Shown: positions 1 to 6,916, counted from the first letter of the stretch. The stretch is DNA of 11,594 nt from Comamonas sp. (GCA_018384835.1 JAHAYB010000453.1:1-11594), one strand, 5' to 3'. Translations and numbers: made by a program. Notes: generated by a model from the letters alone, not told the origin.

Positions 1-314
1 ACACTCAGTTGCACTACGTCTAGCTCGGGTGGGCGGGGCACATGCTGGTGCAGCGCGGCGGCAATGCCTTCACTGAGCTGCTGGCGTATTTCCGGTGGTC
101 GGCCTTCCATAAACTGTAGCTGCACATGCACAAAGCCGCGTGGCCGGGCGGCTGTGCCAATAACAAAACTATCGACGCGCTGGCAGCGGGCTTTTACATC
201 GGACTCATGCCCAACGGTGGGGTGGTTGCAAACAAAGGCGTTGATGGCCTGCATCAAAGCCATTTCATCCAGGCCGGTAACGTTGGCGCTGTACTCAATA
301 TAGATATGGGGCAT
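1..314 (-). CDS. 5-carboxymethyl-2-hydroxymuconate Delta-isomerase family protein (3' end outside window)
   Basis: The - strand frame is open from an ATG at 314-312 to the window edge, giving about 104 residues that begin MPHIYIEYSANV. This matches the start of the CHMI family in the tautomerase superfamily, where Pro1, exposed after Met removal, is the general base. Residues around 39-62 (DVKARCQR, then IGTAARPRGFVHVQL) also fit the family, which is usually 110-130 residues, so little is missing. CHMI isomerises 5-carboxymethyl-2-hydroxymuconate in homoprotocatechuate (4-hydroxyphenylacetate) degradation. No other gene of that pathway is visible here, so the substrate of this copy is uncertain. 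An AAGG lies 7 bases before the ATG as a plausible ribosome binding site. The gene is divergent from nadC. Confidence 0.85.
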   Translation of the reverse strand, partial: MPHIYIEYSANVTGLDEMALMQAINAFVCNHPTVGHESDVKARCQRVDSFVIGTAARPRGFVHVQLQFMEGRPPEIRQQLSEGIAAALHQHVPRPPELDVVQLS

Positions 315-531
315 GGGTAAACCTTCTGAGCGGGTGGGGGGGGGCAGCCTAAAAATAGGGGGCAAGGGTATCAAATTGCCAGTCCATTTGCCAAAACCCA
401 CCAGTGTAGAGCCGTTATCGCCCAGAAAATACGGGATTTGCTCTAGCGCTGGCCACAAGCAGCGCTTTATACCGCTATGCTTGCGCACCCAAGCGAGTTG
501 GCCTAGTTTTAAGTTTGAGTGTGAACTTTCT
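315..531. other. Intergenic region between the divergent CHMI-family gene and nadC
   Basis: These 217 bases must hold the promoters of both divergent genes, but no convincing -35/-10 pair stands out. Visible structure includes a run of nine G at 336-344, which lies 22-30 bases upstream of the isomerase start in its probable leader. Two copies of the palindromic hexamer AGCGCT occur at 445-450 and 461-466, 16 bases apart from start to start, which could be a tandem protein-binding site. The same frame as nadC is open through this region from an ATG at 313, but that stretch overlaps the isomerase start and does not resemble NadC, so I treat it as non-coding. Confidence 0.5.
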
Positions 532-1377
532 ATGATTTCCCCCACTATCCTCCAGCAAGCCCAAGACGATGTGCAGCGTGCTCTGCAAGAAGACATCGGC
601 GCGGGTGATTTGACTGCCGCCTTGCTGCCCGCTGGCCAGCGCGTGCAGGCACGCATTGTGGCGCGTGAGGCAGCCGTGATTTGCGGAGCGCCCTGGGTAG
701 AGGCCGCTTTGCGCAGCCTAGACCCCAGCGCCCAATGGCAATGGCAGGTGGCGGAAGGCCAGCACTGCCAGCCCGAGCAGGTGGTGCTGACGATGCAAGG
801 CGATGCCCGCGCCCTGCTCTCTGCCGAGCGCACGGCCTTGAATTTTCTGCAACTGCTCTCAGCGGTGGCAACCAAGACGGCGCAGTATGTAGATGCCGTG
901 GCGGGTACTAAGGCGCGGATTGTCGATACGCGCAAAACCCTACCCGGCCTGCGCGTGGCGCAAAAATACGCCGTGCAGGTGGGCGGTGGCTTCAACCACC
1001 GCATTGGCCTGTTTGATGCCGTGCTGATTAAAGAAAACCATATTGCCGCAGCTGGCGGTATTGCCCAGGTGCTACGCGCTGCTGAGGAAAAAGCCCGCCA
1101 GGCGCAATTCGTAGAAATTGAGGTGGAAACCCTGGACGAGCTGCGCCAAGCGCTAGACGCTGGTGCGCGTATGGTGCTGCTGGACAATATGCCCCTGCCC
1201 ATGCTGCATGAGGCGGTAGCCATCAACGCCGGGCGGGCGGTACTGGAAATCTCCGGCGGTGTAACGCTAGACGGCCTGCGTGAACTGGCCGAGACGGGTG
1301 TGGACCGTATCTCCATAGGCGGCTTGACCAAAGATGTCAAAGCCATTGACTTTTCCATGCGTGTGCAAGATTTGTAG
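532..1377 (+). CDS. nadC: Nicotinate-nucleotide pyrophosphorylase (quinolinate phosphoribosyltransferase)
   Basis: This cytoplasmic enzyme converts quinolinate and PRPP to nicotinate mononucleotide, pyrophosphate and CO2, the step at which de novo NAD synthesis joins the common pathway. The 281-residue length is normal for NadC. Visible signatures are EDIGAGDLTAA (20-30), TRKTLPGLR (133-141), HRIGL (156-160), KENH (167-170), VEIEVET (194-200), LLDN (216-219) and the C-terminal barrel loops EISGG (239-243) and SIGGLT (261-266). The Arg, Lys, Glu and Asp residues known to line the quinolinate/PRPP site are therefore present. The ATG at 532 is chosen because homology begins there; the frame stays open upstream to 313 without NadC-like sequence. 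No strong Shine-Dalgarno precedes 532. Two tandem TAG stops end the gene, and nadA starts 18 bases later, so the two are probably one operon. Confidence 0.96.
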   Translation: MISPTILQQAQDDVQRALQEDIGAGDLTAALLPAGQRVQARIVAREAAVICGAPWVEAALRSLDPSAQWQWQVAEGQHCQPEQVVLTMQGDARALLSAERTALNFLQLLSAVATKTAQYVDAVAGTKARIVDTRKTLPGLRVAQKYAVQVGGGFNHRIGLFDAVLIKENHIAAAGGIAQVLRAAEEKARQAQFVEIEVETLDELRQALDAGARMVLLDNMPLPMLHEAVAINAGRAVLEISGGVTLDGLRELAETGVDRISIGGLTKDVKAIDFSMRVQDL

Positions 1378-1395
1378 TAGGAGTGAAAAACCCCC

Positions 1396-2508
1396 ATGTC
1401 TGCCATCATTGATGTTGAATACGAGCAGCCCCAATCCGAGGGTGCTGTGTGCTCTACCCAATATGCGTGGGCGCGTGTGCCTCCCGAACTGTCGCAGGAC
1501 GAGCGCCAGGGCTTGAAGGGCAAAATCCGCCAGCTTCTGAAAGAGCGCAACGCCGTTATGGTGTCGCACTTCTACGTCCACCCTGATTTGCAGGACCTGG
1601 CGGAAGAAACCGGCGGCATCGTCAGCGATTCGCTGGAAATGGCACGTTTTGGCCGCGACCATGCGGCGCAAACCTTAGTAGTCAGCGGTGTGCGCTTTAT
1701 GGGCGAGACGGCCAAAATCCTCTCGCCAGAAAAAATCGTGCTCATGCCGGATTTAGACGCAACCTGCTCGCTGGACTTGGGCTGCCCGGTCGATGCGTTC
1801 AGCGCCTTTTGCGACCAACACCCTGACCGTACTGTGGTGGTCTATGCCAACACCAGCGCCGCCGTTAAAGCGCGGGCTGATTGGGTGGTGACCTCCAGTT
1901 GCGCCCTGGAAATTGTGCAGGCACTCAAAGACCAAGGGCAGAAAATCCTGTGGGGGCCTGACCGCCACCTGGGCGACTACATCCAGCGCCAGACGGGGGC
2001 GGACATGCTGTTCTGGAATGGCGCTTGTATCGTCCATGACGAATTCAAGGCGCTGGAGCTGGAGCTGCTGAAAAAAGACCACCCCCAAGCCAAGGTGCTG
2101 GTACACCCTGAAAGCCCCGCCGAGGTCGTTGCTCTGGCCGATGCCGTCGGTTCCACCAGTGCCATTCTGAAAGCGGCCAAGGAGATGGATGCGCGCGAAT
2201 TTATCGTCGCCACCGACAAGGGCATGATGCACAAGCTACGCCAGCTCAACCCCGGCAAAACCTTCTACGAAGCGCCCACCGCCGGTAACAGCGCCACCTG
2301 CAAAAGCTGCGCCCATTGCCCCTGGATGGCGATGAATGGCCTGGCCGATGTCGCTCGCGTGCTGGAAACTGGAGCCAACGCCGTGCATGTAGAGCCTGCG
2401 CTGATTCCCCGCGCACGCCAGCCGATTGACCGGATGCTGGCTTTTACTGCTGCGCTGAAAAGCGGCCAGCCCATCGACCACCTGGTTCCGCACCTGGGCG
2501 CTGTTTAG
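1396..2508 (+). CDS. nadA: Quinolinate synthase NadA ([4Fe-4S] enzyme)
   Basis: NadA condenses iminoaspartate with dihydroxyacetone phosphate to form quinolinate, the substrate of the NadC encoded just upstream. The protein has 370 residues, a normal length. The three cysteine positions that hold the [4Fe-4S] cluster are visible: C124 in DATCSL, C169 in TSSCALEI, and the [10 protein letters not shown] motif (C302, C305, C308), whose last Cys corresponds to the third ligand in E. coli. Other family motifs are [15 protein letters not shown] (56-70), SDSLEMARF (77-85), ANTSAAVKA (151-159) and HPES (237-240). An AGGAG at 1379-1383 lies 12 bases before the ATG, somewhat far but the only candidate. 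The iminoaspartate-forming partner (L-aspartate oxidase NadB or aspartate dehydrogenase) is not in the window. Transcription probably ends at the hairpin at 2578-2609. Confidence 0.97.
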   Translation: MSAIIDVEYEQPQSEGAVCSTQYAWARVPPELSQDERQGLKGKIRQLLKERNAVMVSHFYVHPDLQDLAEETGGIVSDSLEMARFGRDHAAQTLVVSGVRFMGETAKILSPEKIVLMPDLDATCSLDLGCPVDAFSAFCDQHPDRTVVVYANTSAAVKARADWVVTSSCALEIVQALKDQGQKILWGPDRHLGDYIQRQTGADMLFWNGACIVHDEFKALELELLKKDHPQAKVLVHPESPAEVVALADAVGSTSAILKAAKEMDAREFIVATDKGMMHKLRQLNPGKTFYEAPTAGNSATCKSCAHCPWMAMNGLADVARVLETGANAVHVEPALIPRARQPIDRMLAFTAALKSGQPIDHLVPHLGAV

Positions 2509-2512
2509 CAGA

Positions 2513-2562
2513 GCCCCCCATGCAGGCGCTAGCGTACTGGTATTGCGCTTGCCTCTGGGGGC
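2513..2562 (+). other. Long imperfect hairpin in the nadA 3' untranslated region
   Basis: Between the nadA stop and the terminator, 2522-2529 (GCAGGCGC) pairs with 2545-2552 (GCGCTTGC) with one G-U pair. The outer 2513-2518 (GCCCCC) pairs with 2557-2562 (GGGGGC). A small internal loop separates the two helices and a 15-base loop closes the top. No U-run follows, so this is not itself a terminator. It could protect the 3' end of the nadCA mRNA, or be incidental. The pairing is seen directly; any role is inference. Confidence 0.45.
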
Positions 2563-2577
2563 GGTTTGGGACAATAA

Positions 2578-2609
2578 AAAACCCGCTTACTCAAAAAGTA
2601 GCGGGTTTT
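2578..2609. terminator. Bidirectional intrinsic terminator shared by nadA and tRNA-Leu
   Basis: The arms AAAACCCGCT-t-ACT (2578-2591) and AGTAGCGGGTTTT (2597-2609) pair around a CAAAA loop, with a single bulged T. On the + strand a T-rich run continues to 2614 (TTTTGTTTT). On the - strand the complementary run is TTTTTATTG. The structure can therefore end nadCA transcripts from the left and the tRNA transcript from the right. Confidence 0.9.
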
Positions 2610-2646
2610 GTTTTGAGGCTTCATGGCATTGCATGAAGCAGTGATG

Positions 2647-2733
2647 TGGTGCGCGGGGGGGGACTCGAACCCCCACGCCCGTGAAGGCGTCAGGACCTAA
2701 ACCTGGTGCGTCTACCAATTTCGCCACCCGCGC
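2647..2733 (-). tRNA. tRNA-Leu, anticodon UAG, with encoded CCA
   Basis: Read on the - strand this is an 87-base type II tRNA. The acceptor GCGCGGG pairs with CCCGCGC. The D arm (GCGAAATTGGTAGACGC) is typical of leucine tRNAs. The anticodon loop TTTAGGT carries UAG (2699-2697), which reads CUA and neighbouring CUN codons. A variable arm CGCC/GGCG follows, and the T arm is GGGGG-TTCGAGT-CCCCC. The discriminator A (2650) and a genomically encoded CCA (2649-2647) complete the 3' end. One oddity is the first anticodon-stem pair: C27 (2706) faces A43 (2690), a mismatch, while the other four pairs are perfect. Confidence 0.97.
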
Positions 2734-2751
2734 TAATTAGGCCAAGCTCAA

Positions 2752-2757
2752 ATTATA
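2752..2757 (-). promoter_or_regulatory. -10 element of the tRNA-Leu promoter
   Basis: On the - strand these bases read TATAAT, a perfect -10 hexamer, ending 18 bases before the mature tRNA 5' end at 2733. That is a sensible distance for a short 5' leader. No good TTGACA-like -35 is present 16-18 bases upstream (GAAATG at 2780-2775), so the promoter may rely on the -10 and its surroundings. Confidence 0.55.
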
Positions 2758-2812
2758 TAACGAAAACTATCGCTCATTTCTATACCAGATACAGAACGTG
2801 TTTACACGCTCA

Positions 2813-2828
2813 GATAGCCGTCGCTATC
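2813..2828. repeat. Short inverted repeat in the tRNA-Leu / hypothetical gene spacer
   Basis: GATAGC-CGTC-GCTATC is a perfect 6-base inverted repeat with a 4-base loop. It lies in the 182-base spacer 2734-2915, downstream of the - strand hypothetical gene. No T-run follows on either strand, so it is not a standard intrinsic terminator. The same spacer also holds two copies of CAGCACCCT (2848-2856 and 2866-2874). I see no gene in it. Confidence 0.4.
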
Positions 2829-2915
2829 ACGCAGACGCAACCTCGCGCAGCACCCTAGGCCGCGCCAGCACCCTCGCAAGAGGTTCAAAACACATCTTTG
2901 GGCGCGGGGGGGCTA

Positions 2916-3542
2916 TCAACTGGATGCACCTGCTGCACCAATTAGGCGTAAGTAGGCTTGCCGGGTGCTAGGCTGTACGCTAGCGAGCACCTGCTCATAC
3001 GTTGTTTGGTGCCGTGCCAATAAGCGCATGGAAGCCACTGACCGCGAGCGACCAAACCAGTGACAAGTGTGCTGCATAAGGAGCAGCTCTGCCGTCATGG
3101 TGTAAGCCCAGTCTTTACGCTGCGGCTCCTGCAAGCCTTGGGGAGCGCAGGCATTGCGTATGGCTTGCGCGTGTAGCTTGAGGGCTTGGCGCATATCAAA
3201 GCTAAACTGGGGTAAAAGCTGCTGACTGCCCGGCAAGGCCAGCGCTAAGGTGCTCACAGCAGTGTCTGTGGCTGACTCTTGGGCGAAACATTGGGCAAAA
3301 CGCTCAAAATGCTTGGCTAGCTTTTGTTCTTGCTCGTCTAAATAAGACCATACTTGGCGACGACGCTCAGGGTCTTTCTCATCGAGCACACGCAGATACC
3401 CTTCTATCAAACTGCCCATTAGTTTCTCCACGCGTGTACCTGCCAGGTGCTTGACCAGCAAGGTCATACGTTGGCGCTGCTGGCGGCTTTGCAGCCAATA
3501 CAACGCAGCGGCTATCAGGAAAAACCAACTCAATCCACTCAT
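2916..3542 (-). CDS. Hypothetical protein with one N-terminal membrane segment
   Basis: This 208-residue protein is not one I recognise by function. Residues about 3-17 (GLSWFFLIAAALYWL) form a single hydrophobic helix followed by a basic stretch (QSRQQRQR). That suggests an inner-membrane anchor with the remainder in the cytoplasm. The rest is predicted helical and charged (around residues 50-85, rich in E, K, R and Q), followed by another helical region containing HTCHWFGRSRS. No catalytic motif is evident. An AAGG lies 9 bases before the ATG at 3542. The neighbouring DUF3108 gene starts 18 bases away on the other strand, so the two regulatory regions must overlap each other or the genes. 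The frame is open and well spaced and no competing gene exists, so it is probably real. Confidence 0.75.
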   Translation of the reverse strand: MSGLSWFFLIAAALYWLQSRQQRQRMTLLVKHLAGTRVEKLMGSLIEGYLRVLDEKDPERRRQVWSYLDEQEQKLAKHFERFAQCFAQESATDTAVSTLALALPGSQQLLPQFSFDMRQALKLHAQAIRNACAPQGLQEPQRKDWAYTMTAELLLMQHTCHWFGRSRSVASMRLLARHQTTYEQVLASVQPSTRQAYLRLIGAAGASS

Positions 3543-3560
3543 ACAACCGGCCTTTATTAG

Positions 3561-4514
3561 ATGAAAGTGTTAAGTGTAGTCATGCGCCCTCTTACCCTTA
3601 CCCATTTATCCATTCCAAGCATGGCAGTTTCTTTGCTTACTGCTGCCTTGGGCTTGGGGCTTGGGCTTGCACCGCCAGCACTGGCGGCTGAGACGGGGGC
3701 AGCCTTAGCCCCCGCCTCGCCCCTCGCAGCAGAGAATGCCGATAGTGCTATCCCAGCCATAGGTGCCATAAGCGCCATTACCGTGCGCGTACCTGGCAAA
3801 GCCCCGCAATACTGGGGGGCAGACCCCCAGGCTAGTGTTTGGCAGGCTCCGCCTGCGGCGCAGCTTTCGTTTCAAGTGCAAGGCTTATTCAAAGGGATGG
3901 GCTACCAAGCCAAGGCCAAGCTCAGTTGGCAGCCAGAGGCAGGGCAGTACGAGGCACAGCAAACCATCAGCCTGCCACTGCTGGGGCGGCGCAGCCAGTC
4001 TAGCATTGGCCAAATCTTACCCACAGGCTTGCAGCCACAGGTTTTTTTAGATGCCTCTAGCCGCGAGCACAGCGTTAGCTTAGATGCGCAACAGGGGCGC
4101 ATTCACTTTAGCCGCCACGAAAATAGTGAGCCTTGGCTGCCTAGCACGCAAGACCGTTTAAGCGTATTTTTTCAACTTGCAGGGATGCTAGCGGCTGCCC
4201 CAGAGCGCTATCCACAGGGCACCCAGATTACGGTACAGACCGTAAGCAAAAGCAGCGTGAAGCCGTGGACCTTCATTGTCCGCAGCCCCCAAGCCCTGAC
4301 CCTACCCATTGGCACGGTGGAGGCACTCCAGCTAGAGCACCTCAGCGCCGCCTCCAGCACCGACACCCCAGCCCCAGCAGATACGAGTACGGATACGGCC
4401 AACTTGACCAGCTCGGCATTGTGGCTGGCAGCACAATGGGGCTATCTACCCGTTCGCATTCGCTTGCAAGAAGGCCCGCGTGACAAAGTGGAGCTACTCC
4501 TGCAACAGCGCTGA
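3561..4514 (+). CDS. Exported DUF3108 domain-containing protein
   Basis: The 317-residue product begins with a signal peptide. A hydrophobic core lies at about 19-37, and an ALA-AE cleavage site near residues 42/43 sends the mature protein to the periplasm. The body fits DUF3108 as I know it: a beta-rich section (102-200) with KLSWQPEAGQYEAQQ and IHFSRH, and a conserved C-terminal WLAAQWGYLPVRIRL (288-302). A Thr/Pro/Ala-rich insert (about 262-285) interrupts the domain before that motif. The family's function is unknown; an envelope role is inferred only from export. No Shine-Dalgarno precedes the ATG at 3561; an in-frame ATG at 3582 (residue 8) is a possible alternative start and gives a cleaner signal peptide. 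It converges on rsmE with 25 bases between the stops. Confidence 0.85.
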   Translation: MKVLSVVMRPLTLTHLSIPSMAVSLLTAALGLGLGLAPPALAAETGAALAPASPLAAENADSAIPAIGAISAITVRVPGKAPQYWGADPQASVWQAPPAAQLSFQVQGLFKGMGYQAKAKLSWQPEAGQYEAQQTISLPLLGRRSQSSIGQILPTGLQPQVFLDASSREHSVSLDAQQGRIHFSRHENSEPWLPSTQDRLSVFFQLAGMLAAAPERYPQGTQITVQTVSKSSVKPWTFIVRSPQALTLPIGTVEALQLEHLSAASSTDTPAPADTSTDTANLTSSALWLAAQWGYLPVRIRLQEGPRDKVELLLQQR

Positions 4515-4539
4515 GACCATTCCCGCACAAAAAAAGACA

Positions 4540-5334
4540 CTAGCTCAATAGCGCTAAAGCGGCCAGCGGCGCAGTTTCCGCCCGCAAAATGCGGTTGCCC
4601 AAGCTAACGGGCATAAACCCTTGGGAGAGCGCCAATGCCTCTTCGGCAGCGCTCAAGCCGCCCTCGGGGCCCGAAAGCAGGGTTATAGGCACCTGGGTTT
4701 GCTGTGCAGTGCTTGCGGCTACTTCTTGTGCCAATACTTGCACCAATGGGCGGCTGCCTGGCGCTAATGACAGGACCAGCCGCAAGCCCAGCCCTTGCCC
4801 TTGCTCGGCTACGGGCTGTGCCGCTAGCCACTGCGCTAGGGTCAGTGCCGGGTGTACTTGCGGGATTTGGTTGCGTCCGCATTGCTCGCAGGCAGCAGCG
4901 GCAATGGCTTGCCAGTGGGCGCGTTTTTTCTCGCCACGCTCACCTTTGAGCTTGAGCACACTGCGCTCGGCCAGCAGCGGGGTCAGGCTGGCAGCCCCCA
5001 GCTCGGTGGCCTTCTCTAGCAGCCAATCCATGCGCTCGTTGGCGGTAATGCCTACCAGCAGGTGGACTGGGCGTGGCAGCTCACGCTCCAGCGCTTGGTG
5101 TTCGCCCAAGCGCACTTGCACCTGGCTGCGCCCCATGCTTGTAATCTGCGCCTGCCATTGGCCTTGCGCCTGGCCGCCGGTGAATAAGGTGATGCCATCG
5201 CCCGGTTGCAGGCGCAGCACTTGCACATGGCGGGCAGTGCCAGGGGGCAAATCAAACAGCGCCCCAGGCGCTAGTTCAGGCAGGGGCAGAGGGCAGTGAA
5301 AACGGGGCATAACAACGGTGGCAAGGCTATCCAT
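4540..5334 (-). CDS. rsmE: 16S rRNA (uracil-1498-N3)-methyltransferase RsmE
   Basis: RsmE is a SPOUT-class, SAM-dependent enzyme that makes m3U1498 in 16S rRNA of the 30S subunit. The 264 residues contain an N-terminal PUA-like part (PRFHCPLPL, RHVQVLRLQPGD), NERMDWLLEKATELG (99-113), ERSVLKLKGERGEKKRAHW (123-141), EQCGRN (150-155) and the trefoil-knot SAM-binding motifs LLSGPEGGLS (219-228) and SLGNRILRAETA (244-255). The first ATG (5334-5332) overlaps the phoH stop as TAATG, favouring translational coupling. Homologues usually begin at MPRF, which here is an in-frame ATG at 5310-5308; either start is possible. After the stop the - strand has a run of seven T, but no convincing hairpin precedes it. 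Confidence 0.95.
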   Translation of the reverse strand: MDSLATVVMPRFHCPLPLPELAPGALFDLPPGTARHVQVLRLQPGDGITLFTGGQAQGQWQAQITSMGRSQVQVRLGEHQALERELPRPVHLLVGITANERMDWLLEKATELGAASLTPLLAERSVLKLKGERGEKKRAHWQAIAAAACEQCGRNQIPQVHPALTLAQWLAAQPVAEQGQGLGLRLVLSLAPGSRPLVQVLAQEVAASTAQQTQVPITLLSGPEGGLSAAEEALALSQGFMPVSLGNRILRAETAPLAALALLS

Positions 5335-6287
5335 TAAGCATCCAGCCCACGGCCTGGGTGGGTGTGGGCATCGTAGGCATCAATGATGCGAGCGACCAGC
5401 GGGTGGCGCACCACGTCCTGACTGCCAAAGCGCGAAATGGCAATGCCGCGCACACGCTTTAACACCCGCTCGGCATCAATCAAGCCGCTGGGCGTGCCTT
5501 TGGGCAGGTCAATCTGGCTTACGTCACCGGTAATCACTGCCTTGGCACCAAAGCCGATACGGGTGAGGAACATCTTCATCTGCTCGGGCGTGGTGTTTTG
5601 CGCCTCATCCAGGATGACGAAGGCGTTATTCAGCGTTCTGCCACGCATAAAGGCCAGGGGGGCAATCTCCAGCACGTTGCGCTCGAAGGCTTTTTGCACC
5701 TTTTCATAGCCCATCAAGTCGTAGAGCGCGTCATACAGCGGGCGCAGGTAGGGATCGACCTTCTGCGTTAAATCACCGGGGAGAAAGCCCAGGCGCTCGC
5801 CCGCCTCCACAGCAGGGCGAGTTAGCACAATGCGCTGCACGGCGCTTTTTTCCAGGGCATCCACCGCGCAGGCCACGGCCAGATAGGTTTTGCCCGTGCC
5901 AGCGGGGCCAATGCCCAGAGTAATGTCGTGCTGCGCCATGTTGTCTAGGTACAAGGCTTGGTTGGGTGTACGCGCCCGCAGGTTGCCCCGGCGGGTGTGC
6001 AGTTCTAGCCCGTCAGGGTCGGCTTGCAGCATGGCGCTATCGCCCGCCAGCATGAGCTGCACTTGCTCCTCGGTGATGGGCGCATCCGCCATTTCATACA
6101 GGGCTTGCAAGACATCCAAGGCTTGGTTGGCTTTGGCCTTGATGCCGTCAATTTTGAACTGCTCGTGGCGGTGGGCGATTTTGACTTGCAGGCCGTTTTC
6201 AATGGTGCGCAGATGCTGATCCATAGGCCCGCAAAGATGGCCCAGGCGCTGGTTGTTGTGGGGGGTAAAGGTGTGGCGCAGAATCAC
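5334..6287 (-). CDS. phoH: PhoH/YbeZ-family ATPase
   Basis: This is a cytoplasmic P-loop NTPase of the PhoH-like (YbeZ) family. In other proteobacteria it works with the endoribonuclease YbeY in rRNA maturation and has an RNA-helicase-like core. With a GTG start at 6287-6285 the product has 317 residues: an N-terminal part ([20 protein letters not shown]), Walker A GPAGTGKT (127-134), [17 protein letters not shown] (156-172), Walker B VILDEAQ (224-230) and a TGDVSQ motif (253-258). The GTG is chosen because similarity to relatives begins there. An ATG at 6377 would run into ruvA, and an internal ATG at residue 22 would remove conserved sequence. Shine-Dalgarno support is weak. The neighbour is rsmE, not ybeY, with a one-base stop/start overlap. 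The gene is divergent from ruvA. Confidence 0.94.
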   Translation of the reverse strand: MILRHTFTPHNNQRLGHLCGPMDQHLRTIENGLQVKIAHRHEQFKIDGIKAKANQALDVLQALYEMADAPITEEQVQLMLAGDSAMLQADPDGLELHTRRGNLRARTPNQALYLDNMAQHDITLGIGPAGTGKTYLAVACAVDALEKSAVQRIVLTRPAVEAGERLGFLPGDLTQKVDPYLRPLYDALYDLMGYEKVQKAFERNVLEIAPLAFMRGRTLNNAFVILDEAQNTTPEQMKMFLTRIGFGAKAVITGDVSQIDLPKGTPSGLIDAERVLKRVRGIAISRFGSQDVVRHPLVARIIDAYDAHTHPGRGLDA

Positions 6288-6290
6288 GCG

Positions 6291-6312
6291 GATAATTCCC
6301 GTAAAGAAAGGA
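6291..6312 (+). promoter_or_regulatory. Candidate ruvA -10 element and ribosome binding site
   Basis: GATAAT at 6291-6296 matches the -10 consensus at five of six positions, and AAAGGA at 6307-6312 lies 9 bases before the ruvA ATG, a good ribosome binding site. No clear -35 is seen upstream. The whole stretch sits in the 34-base gap between the phoH GTG and the ruvA ATG, so the opposing promoters must overlap. The ribosome site is well supported; the -10 is tentative. Confidence 0.45.
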
Positions 6313-6321
6313 CAGTCTTCA

Positions 6322-6903
6322 ATGATAGGTAAGTTAAGCGGCACTCTGGCCGACAAGCACCCGCCCGAGGTCATCATCGACTGCCACGGCGTGGGCTATG
6401 AAGTGCAAGTGCCCATGAGCACCTTTTACCAACTGCCCGCCGTCGGGCAGCCGGCCAGCCTGCTCACCCACCTGATTGTGCGCGAAGATGCGCAACTGCT
6501 CTACGGCTTTGGCTCGGTGCAGGAGCGCCATGCGTTTCGCCAGCTTATCAAAGTCAGCGGCGTGGGGCCACGCACAGCTTTGTCTATTCTGTCTGGCCTG
6601 AGTGTGGATGACCTCGCCCAAGCCATCAGCCTGCAAGAGGTAGGCCGCCTGATTAAAGTACCCGGCATCGGCAAAAAAACCGCCGAACGCCTGCTGCTAG
6701 AACTCAAGGGCAAGCTGGGCGATGCCCTCACCAGCGCCAGCCCCGCCACCGCCCCCAGCAGCGCCGAGCGTGCCGACATTCTGCAAGCCCTGCTGGCTCT
6801 GGGCTACAACGACAAAGAGGCCAACGCCGCCCTCAAAGCCCTGCCGCCCGATATTGGCGTGAGTGAGGGGATTCGGCAGGCGTTGCAGGCGCTGGGGAAG
6901 TGA
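6322..6903 (+). CDS. ruvA: Holliday junction branch migration complex subunit RuvA
   Basis: RuvA tetramers bind the four-way DNA junction and hold the RuvB motor rings during branch migration. The 193-residue product has the three expected parts. The N-terminal OB-fold begins MIGKLSGTL and contains VGYEVQVP. Two helix-hairpin-helix motifs follow, ISxVGPRTA-like [13 protein letters not shown] (78-90) and [13 protein letters not shown] (113-125). After an Ala/Ser/Pro-rich linker (about 135-148) comes the RuvB-binding domain III ([22 protein letters not shown]). The start at 6322 has a good AAAGGA and is the conserved MIGKL start; an upstream in-frame ATG at 6253 would run through phoH. ruvB, normally the next gene, is displaced by two toxin-antitoxin modules. 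No LexA-type box (CTGT-N8-ACAG) is visible upstream. Confidence 0.97.
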   Translation: MIGKLSGTLADKHPPEVIIDCHGVGYEVQVPMSTFYQLPAVGQPASLLTHLIVREDAQLLYGFGSVQERHAFRQLIKVSGVGPRTALSILSGLSVDDLAQAISLQEVGRLIKVPGIGKKTAERLLLELKGKLGDALTSASPATAPSSAERADILQALLALGYNDKEANAALKALPPDIGVSEGIRQALQALGK

Positions 6904-6913
6904 AGCGGTCAGC
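6903..6913 (+). repeat. Left copy of an 11-base imperfect direct repeat bordering the TA insert
   Basis: AAGCGGTCAGC begins on the last base of the ruvA stop codon. AAGCGGTAAGC at 8105-8115 matches it at 10 of 11 positions. The two copies bracket both toxin-antitoxin modules. They could be the scar of insertion by recombination or target duplication, but an element this short may also occur by chance. Confidence 0.4.
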
Positions 6914-6916
6914 ATC

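Noticed and set aside
313..531. In-frame extension of nadC upstream to an ATG at 313
   Set aside because: The 73 added residues do not resemble NadC and overlap the start of the divergent isomerase gene. NadC similarity begins at the ATG at 532.
1267..1671. Long antisense reading frames, such as - strand 1267-1671, 1753-2232, 7790-8512 and 8505-9188, and + strand 4589-5299
   Set aside because: They lie entirely over well-identified genes, have compositions expected from reverse-frame reading of GC-rich DNA, and show no family motifs.
2813..2828. Inverted repeat as a terminator for the hypothetical gene at 2916-3542
   Set aside because: It has a 6-base stem but no T-run on either strand, so it was kept only as an unexplained repeat.
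4515..4560. Intrinsic terminator for rsmE at the seven-T run on the - strand
   Set aside because: The T-run is present just after the stop, but only a four-base TAGC/GCTA pairing with an eight-base loop precedes it, too weak to call.
6253..6321. Longer ruvA start at 6253 and longer phoH start at 6377
   Set aside because: Each would run into the opposite gene. RuvA homology begins at MIGKL (6322) with a good ribosome site, and PhoH homology begins at the GTG at 6287.
6270..6321. Possible LexA (SOS) box upstream of ruvA
   Set aside because: An ACAG occurs at 6312-6315, but no CTGT lies eight bases before it, so the CTGT-N8-ACAG pattern is absent.
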